64,000 nucleotides of DNA, from NCBI GenBank assembly GCA_013204985.1, contig JABMLG010000012.1, positions 1 to 64,000 of the forward strand. Reading direction: 5' to 3'. The position numbers and the translations under genes are program-made. The stretch comes from Microbacteriaceae bacterium VKM Ac-2855. GTDB lineage: Bacteria > Actinomycetota > Actinomycetes > Actinomycetales > Microbacteriaceae. How positions within the stretch are numbered: position 1 is the stretch's first letter; every line of letters starts with the position of its first letter. This document shows positions 36,929 through 45,381 of the stretch, one piece after another. The notes beneath the pieces are model-generated. The model was given only the letters and a program-made list of their open reading frames with translations, did not search any database and was not told the DNA's origin.

Positions 36929-37642
36929 CTACGGGCAGACGGAACTGGTCCCGGATCCGTCGAACGAGATCGAGGCGAGGTCGTTCGTGGTGTCGCTACC
37001 CTGACTGCCAGCCGTGGGCAGCATTTCGCCGCCGTCTTCACCGGTGTACGCGGGTGTGCCCACGAGAGTGAGATCGAGGCTCACGGTGAGACCGGTGAGG
37101 TCGATTGCGGAGAAGTCGAAGCCGTAGCCGTACCGCCCACTCGCGGCGGCGGCGAGCCCGACGACGCGGACCGGACGGCCGCCGAAGAACTGCACCGCAT
37201 CCGTTCCGCTCTGCTGCCCGGCCGGGCCTCTGTACTGGGAGACCCAGTTGAACGGATCCAGTTGCACAACGGGATCCTGCAGCGTCACACTCGCAGGATC
37301 GACGATGCGCGCGATCAGCTGCTCGCCCACCGCGTGGGCGTGCACGGCCGCCGACCAGTACCCCTCGCTCCCACCCGTCCACGAGAAGCCGACAGACATG
37401 CTGAGGCTCTCGTTGAAGGTCATCCAGATCGGAGGCGTTGCGCCTTTCGTCTCGCGGATCACGAAACCGGCGGTGGCCGGCTGTGCGACGCACTGACCTT
37501 CGAGTGAGATGTCCCACATCGTTGCGGCGGAGGCGGCGGACGTCGGAGCGGCGATGGCGGCGGCGACAGCGGGAACCGTCCATGCCATCGCGGTGACGGT
37601 CTGTCGTCTGGTGAGAGGAGACGTGCGGATTTCTGGCGACAT
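36929..37642 (-). CDS. Tat-type secreted protein of unknown function
   Basis: 237 residues. The N-terminus TRRQTVTAMAWTVPAVAAAI ending at about residue 39 (TSAASA) is a twin-Arg-like signal peptide. The mature part is Gly/Ser/Thr-rich with beta-strand-like alternation (SMSVGFSWTGGSEGYWSAAV) and ends in GTSSVCP; a second Cys near 50 (GQC) could pair with the one near the end. No catalytic motif or anchor seen. It shares the signal-peptide layout with the 37711 product, so both likely belong to one surface-protein group. Family not recognised. Confidence 0.78.
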   Translation of the reverse strand: MSPEIRTSPLTRRQTVTAMAWTVPAVAAAIAAPTSAASAATMWDISLEGQCVAQPATAGFVIRETKGATPPIWMTFNESLSMSVGFSWTGGSEGYWSAAVHAHAVGEQLIARIVDPASVTLQDPVVQLDPFNWVSQYRGPAGQQSGTDAVQFFGGRPVRVVGLAAAASGRYGYGFDFSAIDLTGLTVSLDLTLVGTPAYTGEDGGEMLPTAGSQGSDTTNDLASISFDGSGTSSVCP

Positions 37643-37710
37643 GAGTCATCTTTCCGATGGATGCGATCGCTCGCGGCGACCGCGGCGAATGGTGAGGGGA
37701 TGCTCGAGGT

Positions 37711-38259
37711 TCAGCTGAGCTGGAGGCCCAGGCCGGACACGTCGTCGCTGTCCGACTCGACGAGGATGCCGAGGACCGGTTTGGAACTACCGACCGGTGC
37801 CGTCCACGAGACGACCGGCATGGTCACAGAGGCACCGTTGGAGATCGCCGGGTGGAAGAAGACGAAGCGTTGAGCGACGGGATCGGCGGACACGACGATC
37901 CAACCGGCAGCCGTGTAGGCGGCGACGTCGAGAACGGTGGCCCACGTCGCCGGCTTGTTGTTGTAGAACGTCAGCGAGATGTTGCCCGAGTTCTGCCCGG
38001 GCGTTCCGGCACTGTTGTACGACAGCGCTCCTCCCGAATAGAGGGCGCTGCGCGGCGTCGCCGCCGTACCGGTCGCGGTCAGCGTTCCCGTCACGTACGC
38101 CGTCGGGCTGTCGAACACGGGGGCGGTGGAGGCCGCCGCCGCGGGTGCTGCGATGGCGACGGCGACGGTGGGGACGGCCCACGCGACACCGGAGGCAACG
38201 GTGCGGCGACGGATCGGTGAATCGGGTGTGCGCGGTTCGGATGCGGCGGGGGGTGCCAT
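37711..38259 (-). CDS. Tat-type secreted protein, related layout
   Basis: 182 residues from an ATG with CGGAG six bases upstream; the longer frame to 38526 is unlikely. The signal RRRTVASGVAWAVPTVAVAI followed by AAPAAAAS matches the neighbour's (RR, AWxVPxVxxAIAAP). The mature chain is beta-rich and Ser/Thr/Gly-rich (NSGNISLTFYNNKPATWATV). No anchor or catalytic motif. It lies 68 bp upstream of the other secreted gene and is divergent from the sensor kinase gene. Confidence 0.8.
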   Translation of the reverse strand: MAPPAASEPRTPDSPIRRRTVASGVAWAVPTVAVAIAAPAAAASTAPVFDSPTAYVTGTLTATGTAATPRSALYSGGALSYNSAGTPGQNSGNISLTFYNNKPATWATVLDVAAYTAAGWIVVSADPVAQRFVFFHPAISNGASVTMPVVSWTAPVGSSKPVLGILVESDSDDVSGLGLQLS

Positions 38260-38592
38260 CGGAACTCCGTTCGGGAGAAGTGGGGGGATGACACGAAACG
38301 TACGAGAGACGCCGAGCCGCCCGTGATCGCGGACCCTCTCGATCCGGCGTTCTCGTACCCCGAAAAACGCCGACAACCCGGTCAGGGAGCTCCGGTGTAC
38401 CCCGTTGTACGAGTGTTGCCGTTTCGGCGGCGCCGTGGACGGATGTTGATTCGAGCATCCTCGGCGTCCCGTGGGCGGATGTAATAGCACCCGACCGGTG
38501 CTGATCGCACCTCGTTCACCGGCCACCCGCCGGAGCGATATCGTTCACGCCGGACGCAGCCGCGAGGGTGGCGCGAGAAGAAGGGATGTTCG
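38260..38592. other. divergent promoter region
   Basis: 333 bp between the secreted-protein gene and the sensor kinase gene. TGTACCCCGTTGTACGA near 38395-38411 contains a small dyad (TGTAC/GTTGTAC), and TCGTACCCCG recurs near 38353. These may be response-regulator sites but are weak. No gene seen. Confidence 0.4.
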
Positions 38593-39741
38593 TTGTCATC
38601 GATCAGTGTGTGGCTTCAACGGCGGGCGGTGAGCGCGGTCGTCGCCATCGGCGCCGTGGCACTCGGGTTGGGCTGCTTCGTGTTGGTGGCGCCCGCGTTG
38701 CCGCTGTGGAACTTGATGCTCACTCTCGCCATCGGCGCGACGGGCATCAGCGCGCTCGCGCTGCGGCCCGAGCGCCCGAGAGCGGCATCGACGATCGCGA
38801 CCATCGCATCCGCTCTGACACCCATCGCCACACCCGCCGCGTGGTACGCGCTCTACCGTTTGTGCGTGACGATGCGACCGCGTCGCGCGCTTCCGTTCGT
38901 GATCGCGGCGACATTCGCGAACCTCTTCCTCCTCATCCTGTTCCTGGTCCGCTGGGCCGATGACGAGCTGCGCGGGCCGGCGATCCTGATCTGCTTGTTC
39001 TCGGCGGCGATAACCGTGGGGGTCGGTGTGGTCGGGATGCGTGTCGGCAACCATCGGCGCGTCGAAGAGGCATCCGCTCGAGAACTGGTGAGCACGATTC
39101 AACGGCAGCGGGAGGTGCTCGAAGATTCCCTGCAGGGTGAGCGCGAACGGATGGCCCTGCACATGCACGACGAGCTCGGGCATCGCTTGGCGCTGCTGAG
39201 CATGCACTCCGCGACCCTGCAGAGACTCGATGAGCTACCGCCCGCAGAACGGTCGCGGATCAGCTCCGTGATCGCCGCGCAGGTGCAGGGCGCGGTCGAG
39301 GCGCTCACCACCGCACTCACAGCGCCGGCCGCTGTCGCCGCTGTCGCCGGCGAAACCGACGGTGAGACGCGGATGGCGTTGACGACCCTCGTCGCCGCCG
39401 CAGAAGAAGCGGGTCTCGAGATCCGCACGGACGTCAGCGGTCGCCTCAATGATCTGGATGCCGACCACGCGCGGCTCCTCGTCCGGTTCTGCCGCGAGGC
39501 GATCACGAATGCGGTCAAATACTCGGACCGTTCGACGATGTCGTTCCGGATCGAGATCGACGGCAACGGTCTGCGGACGGAGATCAGCACGAAGGACACC
39601 TCGATCGAACGCGAGGGGCGGTCCTCCTCCGCAATTGGCCTCCGTTCACTCGAGGCTCAAGCACGGCAACTCGGTGGCAGGGTCACGTACCGCCAGGACG
39701 GCGGCGAAACGACCGTGTCCCTGCACCTGCCGCCGCGATGA
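38593..39741 (+). CDS. NarL-type sensor histidine kinase
   Basis: 382 residues from a TTG with AAGGGA upstream. Four to five membrane helices fill residues 10-150. The HisKA_3 dimerisation helix follows, with phospho-acceptor His192 in ALHMHDELGHRL. The ATPase end has N-box FCREAITNAVKYS and a G-box IGLRSLEAQARQLGG. It senses an envelope or membrane signal and passes phosphate to the regulator whose start overlaps its stop (ATGA). The divergent secreted-protein genes suggest an envelope-related regulon (inference). Confidence 0.93.
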   Translation: MSSISVWLQRRAVSAVVAIGAVALGLGCFVLVAPALPLWNLMLTLAIGATGISALALRPERPRAASTIATIASALTPIATPAAWYALYRLCVTMRPRRALPFVIAATFANLFLLILFLVRWADDELRGPAILICLFSAAITVGVGVVGMRVGNHRRVEEASARELVSTIQRQREVLEDSLQGERERMALHMHDELGHRLALLSMHSATLQRLDELPPAERSRISSVIAAQVQGAVEALTTALTAPAAVAAVAGETDGETRMALTTLVAAAEEAGLEIRTDVSGRLNDLDADHARLLVRFCREAITNAVKYSDRSTMSFRIEIDGNGLRTEISTKDTSIEREGRSSSAIGLRSLEAQARQLGGRVTYRQDGGETTVSLHLPPR

Positions 39742-40349
39742 TGAGTACTGATGAGAACCGGCGGCAACCCATCCGCGTCGCCGTCATCGACGACGACGAG
39801 CTGGTGCGTTGCGCCCTGCGGATCATGCTGAGCACCGAGGAACAGATCGAGGTGGTCGCCGAGTCGTCGGGCGGCGCGGGAGTGCCGGACCTGCTGCGGC
39901 GAACCGCTCCGGATGTCGTGCTCGTGGATCTTCGCCTGGGGCTGGAATCCGGAATCGATCTCGCCCGCAGGATCCGCGCCCTCTTCCCCGCCACGCACCT
40001 CATCGGAATGTCGTCATTCGCTCTCGAGGCCATCCGCAAGCGCGCGAGTCTCGCCGGCTTCGATCAGTTCGTGGCGAAGACGGGTCCGCCCGGCCGGTTC
40101 GCGCAAGCCATTCTCCGAGCCGGTGACGACGTCAGCCGCCCGGCCGAGCCCGCCACCTGGCGGAGCACTCTGACAACACGCGAGCGGGAAGTCGTGGCAT
40201 TGATCGCCGCGGGAGCCGGCAACGACCGGATCGCGGCCGCCTTGCACCTCTCGGAGAGCACGGTACGGACCTACGTCTCGCGCATCTTCGACAAGGCGGG
40301 CGTGCGCACGCGCGTCGAGCTCGCGATCCTCGCGCGCGGAGAGTCGTAG
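39738..40349 (+). CDS. NarL/FixJ-type response regulator
   Basis: 203 residues. Receiver: acidic triad Asp18-20 (VIDDDE), phospho-acceptor Asp64 (VVLVDLRLG), Ser/Ser at the switch (MSSF) and Lys84-type KT pair (VAKTG). LuxR-type output helix-turn-helix: LTTREREVVALIAAGAGNDR and LSESTVRTYVSRIFDKAG. Partner of the 38593 kinase. It lies downstream in the same transcript. Confidence 0.94.
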   Translation: MMSTDENRRQPIRVAVIDDDELVRCALRIMLSTEEQIEVVAESSGGAGVPDLLRRTAPDVVLVDLRLGLESGIDLARRIRALFPATHLIGMSSFALEAIRKRASLAGFDQFVAKTGPPGRFAQAILRAGDDVSRPAEPATWRSTLTTREREVVALIAAGAGNDRIAAALHLSESTVRTYVSRIFDKAGVRTRVELAILARGES

Positions 40350-40579
40350 CTCGCGGCGTCGTCCTCCTGCCGAGAACCGGATTCCGCGTGGCGAGCGATG
40401 CGTCGTCCGATGCCGGCTTCACGGGTCGCCGGCGGATGAGGATGGTCGGTGCACTCGCGGTCGGATGAGACGGGGCGGTTTGCGGCACGACGCCGTGGCT
40501 ATGGCCTATCCTCTTCTCGGCGACACGCCGACACTCCTGATCGATCCGGCACCTCGGACCAGACCACGAAAAGAGACCC

Positions 40580-41341
40580 ATGACCACGCTTCCCCGTCTG
40601 ATGGCCTTCGACCTCGACGACACCCTCGCCGCGTCGAAGTCGCCCGTCGACCCGAAGATGGCCGACCTCCTCGTGCGCCTGCTCAAGGCGACCGAGGTCT
40701 GCATCATCTCCGGCGGCCAGATCGGCCAGTTCCGGATGCAGGTGCTCGACAACCTCGTCGGCGCAGACCCGGAAGCACTCGAGAAGCTGCACCTGATGCC
40801 CACCTGCGGCACCCAGTACTACCTCTTCGACGCCGACGTCGAGGGCGGCTGGAAGCAGATCTACGCCGAGAACCTCACCGAGAACGAGAAGGCCCGCGCC
40901 CTCGCCGCCGTCGAGGAGAAGGCCCGCGAACTCGGCTACTGGGAGTCCGAGACCTGGGGCCCGATCCTCGAGGACCGCGACTCGCAGATCACCTTCTCCG
41001 CACTCGGCCAGGCCGCACCCGTCGCCGTGAAGCAGGCGTGGGACCCGAGCGGAGAGAAGAAGAACACCCTCCGCGAGGCCGTCCAGGAGTTGCTGCCCGA
41101 CCTCGAGGTGCGCTCCGGCGGCTCCACCTCGGTCGACATCACCCGCAAGGGCATCGACAAGGCCTACGGCATGAACAAGCTCACCGAACTCACCGGCATC
41201 CCCCTCGACGACATGATCTTCGTCGGAGACCGCCTCGACCCCGACGGCAACGACTACCCCGTCAAGGCGATGGGCGTAGAAACGTTCGCCGTCGAAGGCT
41301 GGCACGACACCGCCGCCTACCTGGAGTCCTACGGCATCTAG
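40580..41341 (+). CDS. HAD-IIB phosphomannomutase-like hydrolase
   Basis: 253 residues. HAD motif 1 is FDLDDTLAASKSPV with Asp11 and Asp13; motif 2 SGGQIGQF; a cap domain in the middle; motif 4 FVGDRLDPDGND. The length, the MPTCGTQYYLFD stretch and the SVDITRKGIDKAYG Lys region match the eukaryotic-type phosphomannomutase clan (PMM) rather than the large bacterial mutase. It may interconvert mannose phosphates for GDP-mannose, or be a sugar phosphatase. Stands alone; the 230 bp before it have no other gene. Confidence 0.85.
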   Translation: MTTLPRLMAFDLDDTLAASKSPVDPKMADLLVRLLKATEVCIISGGQIGQFRMQVLDNLVGADPEALEKLHLMPTCGTQYYLFDADVEGGWKQIYAENLTENEKARALAAVEEKARELGYWESETWGPILEDRDSQITFSALGQAAPVAVKQAWDPSGEKKNTLREAVQELLPDLEVRSGGSTSVDITRKGIDKAYGMNKLTELTGIPLDDMIFVGDRLDPDGNDYPVKAMGVETFAVEGWHDTAAYLESYGI

Positions 41342-41376
41342 GCACGCCCGCTTCCGCGAGGAGCCCATCCTCGGTT

Positions 41377-42092
41377 CAACGCAACCTCGGCTGACAGCGC
41401 TGCTCAGCCCCCATCGGGGCTGACGCACACTCACAGCCGAGGTTGCGTCGCCAACCCGCCTCGACATCATGCGTTCTGAGAGGTTTCTTCCCGGTCGGCG
41501 CCCATTGCGCGCGGCTGTTCGCCGCTCCCGCACCGGCGTTTCGCCGCACTCCCGCCCGCCTCGACAGCAGGTTCGACGACACAACCTCGGCTGACAGCGT
41601 TGCTCAGCCCCCATCGGGGCCGACGCCCACTCACAGCCGAGGTTGCGTCGTCGCCCCGCCTCGACATCGTCGAGCCCGGGGCCGACGTCCGGCGTTCCGA
41701 GAGGTGTCCGCCCGGCCGGAGCCCGTTGCGCGCCGGCTTCTCGCGCTCCGGCACCGGAGTTTCGACGCCTTCCCGCTCGCCACAACAGCAGGTACGACGA
41801 CGCAACCTCGGCTGACAGCGTTACTCTGCCCCCATCGGCGCTGACGCCCACTCACAGCCGAGGTTGCGTCGTCGCCCCGCCTCGACATCGTCGAGCCCGG
41901 GGCCGACGTCCGGCGTTCCGAGAGGTGTCCGCCCGGCCGGAGCCCGTTGCGCGCCGGCTTCTCGCGCTCCGGCACCGGAGTTTCGACGCCTTCCTGCTCG
42001 CCACAACAGCAGGTACGACGACGCAACCTCGGCTGACAGCGCTACTCAGCCCCCATCGGGGCTGACGCCCACTCTCAGCCGAGGTTGCGTCG
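41377..42092. repeat. tandem array of four 74-bp palindromic elements
   Basis: Copies 4-7 lie at 41377-41450, 41577-41650, 41798-41871 and 42019-42092. The last three recur every 221 bp together with a shared spacer (CGTCGAGCCCGGGGCCGACG and CGCCGGCTTCTCGCGCTCCG are the same in two or more spacers). Arms read CGACGCAACCTCGGCTGACA and its partner. It fills most of the 963-bp gene-free gap 41342-42304. Confidence 0.92.
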
Positions 42093-42304
42093 TCGCCCCG
42101 CCTCGACATCGTCGAGGCCAGGGCCGACGTCCGGTGTTCCGAGAGGTTTCCGCCCGGTCACAGCCCATGGCGCGCCGGTTTCTCGCGACCGGGCACTGGC
42201 GTTTCGACGCCGCACGCTCGTACGATCGCAGACAAGACGAACCTGCGGATGCACTCCTCGGTACTGTCACGCATCCGCAGCCACACGAGTGAGCGGAGCG
42301 AGCG

Positions 42305-42715
42305 ATGACCACGATGGACGACATGATGAAGGCAATGCCCATGCAGGACATGGGGATGCCGATGATGGACATGGCCATGATGCAGGAATGCATCGAGGCG
42401 TGTTCGGCCTGCATGCAGGCGTGCACGATGTGTTCGGATGCGATGGCGGGCATGGAGGGCATGGGCGTCTGCGCGTCGCGCTGTGCCATGTGCGCCTCGA
42501 TGTGCGGCACCATGATGACCGCGATGATGCGCCCGATGGGCATGGAGCCCACGAGCATGATGGCGATGCTCGAAGCCTGCATGGCCATGTGCAAGGCGTG
42601 CATGGACGAGTGCATGACTCACGCCGACATGAGCGAGACCTGCCGGATGTGCGCGATGGCGTGCGAGGCCTGCATGAAGGCCTGCGAGTCGATGCTGATG
42701 TCGATGAGGGGCTAG
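42305..42715 (+). CDS. Cys/Met-rich four-helix copper-storage-type protein
   Basis: 136 residues with 18 Cys and about 40 Met. Cys occur in CxxC/CxxxC rows (CIEACSACMQACTMC, CASRCAMCASMC, CMAMCKACMDEC, CRMCAMACEACMKAC), the DUF326/Csp pattern: four helices lined with Cys that bind many Cu(I) ions. No signal peptide, so a cytosolic store. The N-terminal 25 residues are a Met-rich tail (MPMQDMGMPMMDMAMM), extra compared with basic Csp cores. No copper exporter or regulator lies adjacent. Protein family sure; metal inferred from the family. Confidence 0.9.
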   Translation: MTTMDDMMKAMPMQDMGMPMMDMAMMQECIEACSACMQACTMCSDAMAGMEGMGVCASRCAMCASMCGTMMTAMMRPMGMEPTSMMAMLEACMAMCKACMDECMTHADMSETCRMCAMACEACMKACESMLMSMRG

Positions 42716-42745
42716 CCCGAGCGACCCGACCTCGTGCGCGGCGCG

Positions 42746-43066
42746 TTACTGCGCGACGTTGATCTTCAGTGCGCCCGCGAGCAGTACGGAGTAGCGGCCG
42801 TGCAGCGCGACGGGCGTGCCCGCCTCGAGAGCGACGTCGGCGTGGTGCCAGACGCGCGCGGTGGCGCCGGACACCCACAGGGTGAGGGTGATCCAGCCGT
42901 CTTCGGCCACCTCGGTGACCAGGGCGTCCTGCCAGGCGCTCGGCGTCGCGAGGGCGAGCCGGAGTTGCAGAGCACCGAGACCGTGGCCCGAGCGGTCGTG
43001 CACGCACATCGCGCCGCGCTCGCAAGCGGTCGAGACCGAATGCTGCAGGCGGGTGTGGGTGGACAT
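42746..43066 (-). CDS. hypothetical beta-rich protein
   Basis: 106 residues from an ATG preceded by GGAAGG. The chain alternates hydrophobic strands (LGALQLRLALATPSAWQDAL, DGWITLTLWVSGATARVWHH) and ends with a hydrophobic strand (GRYSVLLAGALKINVAQ). No signal peptide or Cys pattern except two Cys at 15 and 21. I recognise no family. It converges on the copper-storage gene. Confidence 0.65.
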   Translation of the reverse strand: MSTHTRLQHSVSTACERGAMCVHDRSGHGLGALQLRLALATPSAWQDALVTEVAEDGWITLTLWVSGATARVWHHADVALEAGTPVALHGRYSVLLAGALKINVAQ

Positions 43067-43224
43067 CTCGAACCTTCCGTTGGGGTGTGCAGCCACGCTA
43101 AGCGCGGGCGGGCGGATGCGCATCCGTCATCGTCACAGAGCGCAACACAGCGGATGCGCCCGCGCGCGAACGACCGACCGCCTCGGCGGTCCCGCGCCGG
43201 CCGGCCCAGGCGCGGCAGCCCGGG

Positions 43225-43690
43225 TTGGCGCGAACCGCCCACGCGCGGGCGCCCACCGGAGGGTTCGTGACCACCCGGGCCCACGCCCGGCGGGCCCGCA
43301 TCGGGCGCGAAGGCCCGGGTTGACGCGAACCGCCTACTCGCGGGCACCCAACGGACGATACGTGACCACCCGGGCCCACGACCCGCGGGCCCGCACCGGG
43401 CGCGCGAACCCGCGTTGACGCAAACCGCCCACGCGCGGGCGCACAATGGACGGTTCGTGACCACCCGGACTTGAGGCGGGGCGCCACAGCCAGGCGCGCG
43501 AGCCCGGGTTGACGCGAACCGCCCACGCGCGGGCGCTCAACGGACGGTTCGTGACCACCCGGGCCCACGACCGGCGGGCCCGCATCGGGCGCGAAGGCCC
43601 GGGTTGACGCGAACCGCCCGCGCGCGGGCGCCGAACGGACGATACGTGACCACCCGGGCCCACGAGCCCCGGCCCGAACGCGGCGAAGGC
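43225..43690. repeat. five-copy GC-rich repeat of about 95 bp
   Basis: Units start near 43225, 43322, 43417, 43511 and 43606 (spacing 94-97 bp). Each holds GACGCGAACCGCCCACGCGC and TGACCACCCGGGCCCACG-like text. Copies differ by a few substitutions only. Frames through it give repeated RVGGSRQPG-type peptide with no ribosome site, so I treat it as non-coding. It fills the 652-bp gap before the MmcQ/YjbR gene. Confidence 0.88.
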
Positions 43691-43718
43691 AGGCGCCGCG
43701 GCGAAGGCAGGCGACGCG

Positions 43719-44099
43719 TCAAGGCTCGGTGAACGAGCCGCTCTCCGTACCGTGGAGGCTCAGCCGCAACCTCTTCGGCAGGTTCGAGACCACGATGGCG
43801 TGCGACTCCGCGACGAGCTCCTGCACGTGACCGGCCGGCACCGTTCCGTCGAGCAGCACCGTGATCCAGTGCTTCTTGTTGAGGTGGTAACCCGGACCGA
43901 TGCCGTCGACGCCGGCGACGAGATGGGTGACGTTCTCGGGCAGCGCCTTCAGGCTCACCCCGTACTCGCCGCGCACCTCGGCGTCGAGAGCGAAGACCTT
44001 GCCGCCCACCTTCCACACCCGTGTCTCCGGGCCGAACGGGAAGCCCGGCTCGGCGCCGGGAAGGTCCGCGATGAACGCGGCGAGTTCGTCGGGATCCAT
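43719..44099 (-). CDS. MmcQ/YjbR-family protein
   Basis: 126 residues from the ATG at 44099. The family pattern is visible: FPFGPETRVWKVGGKVFALD at about 20-40, VDGIGPGYHLNKKHWITVLL at about 65-85, and SHAIVVSNLPKRLR near the end. These small proteins have a CyaY-like fold and are proposed DNA-binding proteins of unknown role. Ends about 30 bp from the GC-rich repeat tract. Confidence 0.88.
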   Translation of the reverse strand: MDPDELAAFIADLPGAEPGFPFGPETRVWKVGGKVFALDAEVRGEYGVSLKALPENVTHLVAGVDGIGPGYHLNKKHWITVLLDGTVPAGHVQELVAESHAIVVSNLPKRLRLSLHGTESGSFTEP

Positions 44100-44180
44100 G
44101 GCCTCATTCTGCGCGACTCGGCGGCCCCGGCGCAGCAAAGAGCGCCGGATGCGGTTCACCCCTCGAGCGGATCCCTGCGG

Positions 44181-44660
44181 TCAGTCCTCGCCGAGGATGA
44201 CGATCGACGCCGTGGGCGGCATCGCGTCGTTGTGGAACCGCTCGATCTCCTCGATCGCCACCGGGTCGGAGCTGTTCAGGAAAGTCGTCAGGCGGTCCAC
44301 CTCGTCACGTTCGCCGATGGCGTCGGCGGCACGGCGCAGCGCGAAGAGCGCGAGCAGGAACCCGCGGTTCGGCTCGTGCGCCCACGGCACGAGGCCCTGG
44401 CCGCGCCAGCCCGCCCCGCGCAGGGCGTCGAGACCGCGGTGGTAGCCGACTCGGGCGTAGGCGTACGAGGGCAAGGCGGCGTCGATACCCCACACGCTGT
44501 CGGCGAGCAGCGCCCAGGCGAGAGGGGAGCGGGGGTGGGCCGCGGCGAGCGCCGCGAGCTGGACGGGGGTCGGGTGGCCGTACTCCGCCAGGGCAGCCTT
44601 CACCTCGGGCTCCTCCGGGAGAAGGGTCGGAGCCGGTCCTAGGAGATTTTCGCCACTCAT
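44181..44660 (-). CDS. DUF3151 family protein
   Basis: 159 residues. The N-terminus LLGPAPTLLPEEPEVKAALA and the blocks SPLAWALLADSVWGIDAALP and SYAYARVGYHRGLDALRGAG, then VPWAHEPNRGFLLALFALRR, are characteristic of this actinobacterial family. It is predicted all-helical, resembling a TPR-like tetratricopeptide unit. Function unknown. Divergent from the TetR gene, 103 bp away. Confidence 0.9.
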   Translation of the reverse strand: MSGENLLGPAPTLLPEEPEVKAALAEYGHPTPVQLAALAAAHPRSPLAWALLADSVWGIDAALPSYAYARVGYHRGLDALRGAGWRGQGLVPWAHEPNRGFLLALFALRRAADAIGERDEVDRLTTFLNSSDPVAIEEIERFHNDAMPPTASIVILGED

Positions 44661-44725
44661 CCCTCCAGGGTAGCCAGGTCCACCACCGGAACCGCGAAGA
44701 CGCGGCCTGGAATCACCCTCCAGTT

Positions 44726-44749
44726 ATCTTGCACAGCAGTGTGCAAGAT
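44726..44749. promoter_or_regulatory. perfect palindrome, likely TetR operator
   Basis: ATCTTGCACA, four bases (GCAG), then the exact complement TGTGCAAGAT. It lies 14-38 bp upstream of the TetR start. TetR regulators typically bind such 10+10 dyads in their own promoter, so autorepression of the TetR-YhgE operon is likely. Confidence 0.75.
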
Positions 44750-44763
44750 CGTAGAGTGGAGGG

Positions 44764-45381
44764 GTGACCGAATCCCTCCGTGCGACCCGTCGCGACGCCA
44801 CCGACAACCGCGCCGCGATCGTGGCGGCAGCCGCCGCTCTGCTCCGCAGCGAACCCGACGCCTCGATCGAAGCGATCGCGGTGGCGGCCGGGGTCACCCG
44901 ACGCACCGTGTACGGACACTTCGCGTCGCGTGACGCGCTGCTCGCCACCGTCTTCGAGACCGGCGCCGCGCGGATCGCCGCCGCTCTCGGGTCCGTGCAC
45001 GCCGCCGATCCCGCCACGGAGATCGCTCTGATCGGCTCGCGGATGTGGCGCGAGGTCGAATCCATCAGGGTCAACGCGCGATTCGCGCTGCACTCGCCGT
45101 TCCGCGAAGCGATCGCCGCGGCTCTGGAGCCCGTGCGCGCGCAACTGCGCGATGCCGTCACGCGCGGGGCGGCCTCCGGCGTGTTCCGGGCCGATCTCGA
45201 CCCGAGCCTGGTCGCTCGCCTTGTCGAGCGTGCGGCGATCAGCGTGCTCGACGAGGCGGACGGATCCGCCCTCGACGACCCGGAGCGGCTGGTGATGGTG
45301 AACGGGCTCGCCGTGGCGGGTCTCTCCTGGAAGGCCGCGGATGCGGTCGTCGCGGCGATCCGTGCGGAGGTGTCGGCATGA
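44764..45381 (+). CDS. TetR-family regulator
   Basis: 205 residues from a GTG. The DNA-binding helix-turn-helix is at about 30-55: ASIEAIAVAAGVTRRTVYGH followed by FASRDALL. The ligand domain is helical and Ala-rich. Its stop overlaps the next gene (ATGA). Together with the palindrome upstream it probably represses its own operon, which encodes a YhgE/Pip membrane protein, and is released by a small hydrophobic ligand (inference). Confidence 0.92.
   Translation: MTESLRATRRDATDNRAAIVAAAAALLRSEPDASIEAIAVAAGVTRRTVYGHFASRDALLATVFETGAARIAAALGSVHAADPATEIALIGSRMWREVESIRVNARFALHSPFREAIAAALEPVRAQLRDAVTRGAASGVFRADLDPSLVARLVERAAISVLDEADGSALDDPERLVMVNGLAVAGLSWKAADAVVAAIRAEVSA

Noticed and set aside
43098-43663. 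Protein with repeated RVGGSRQPG units
   Set aside because: Arises only from reading the 95-bp GC-rich repeat; no ribosome site and frames shift between units.
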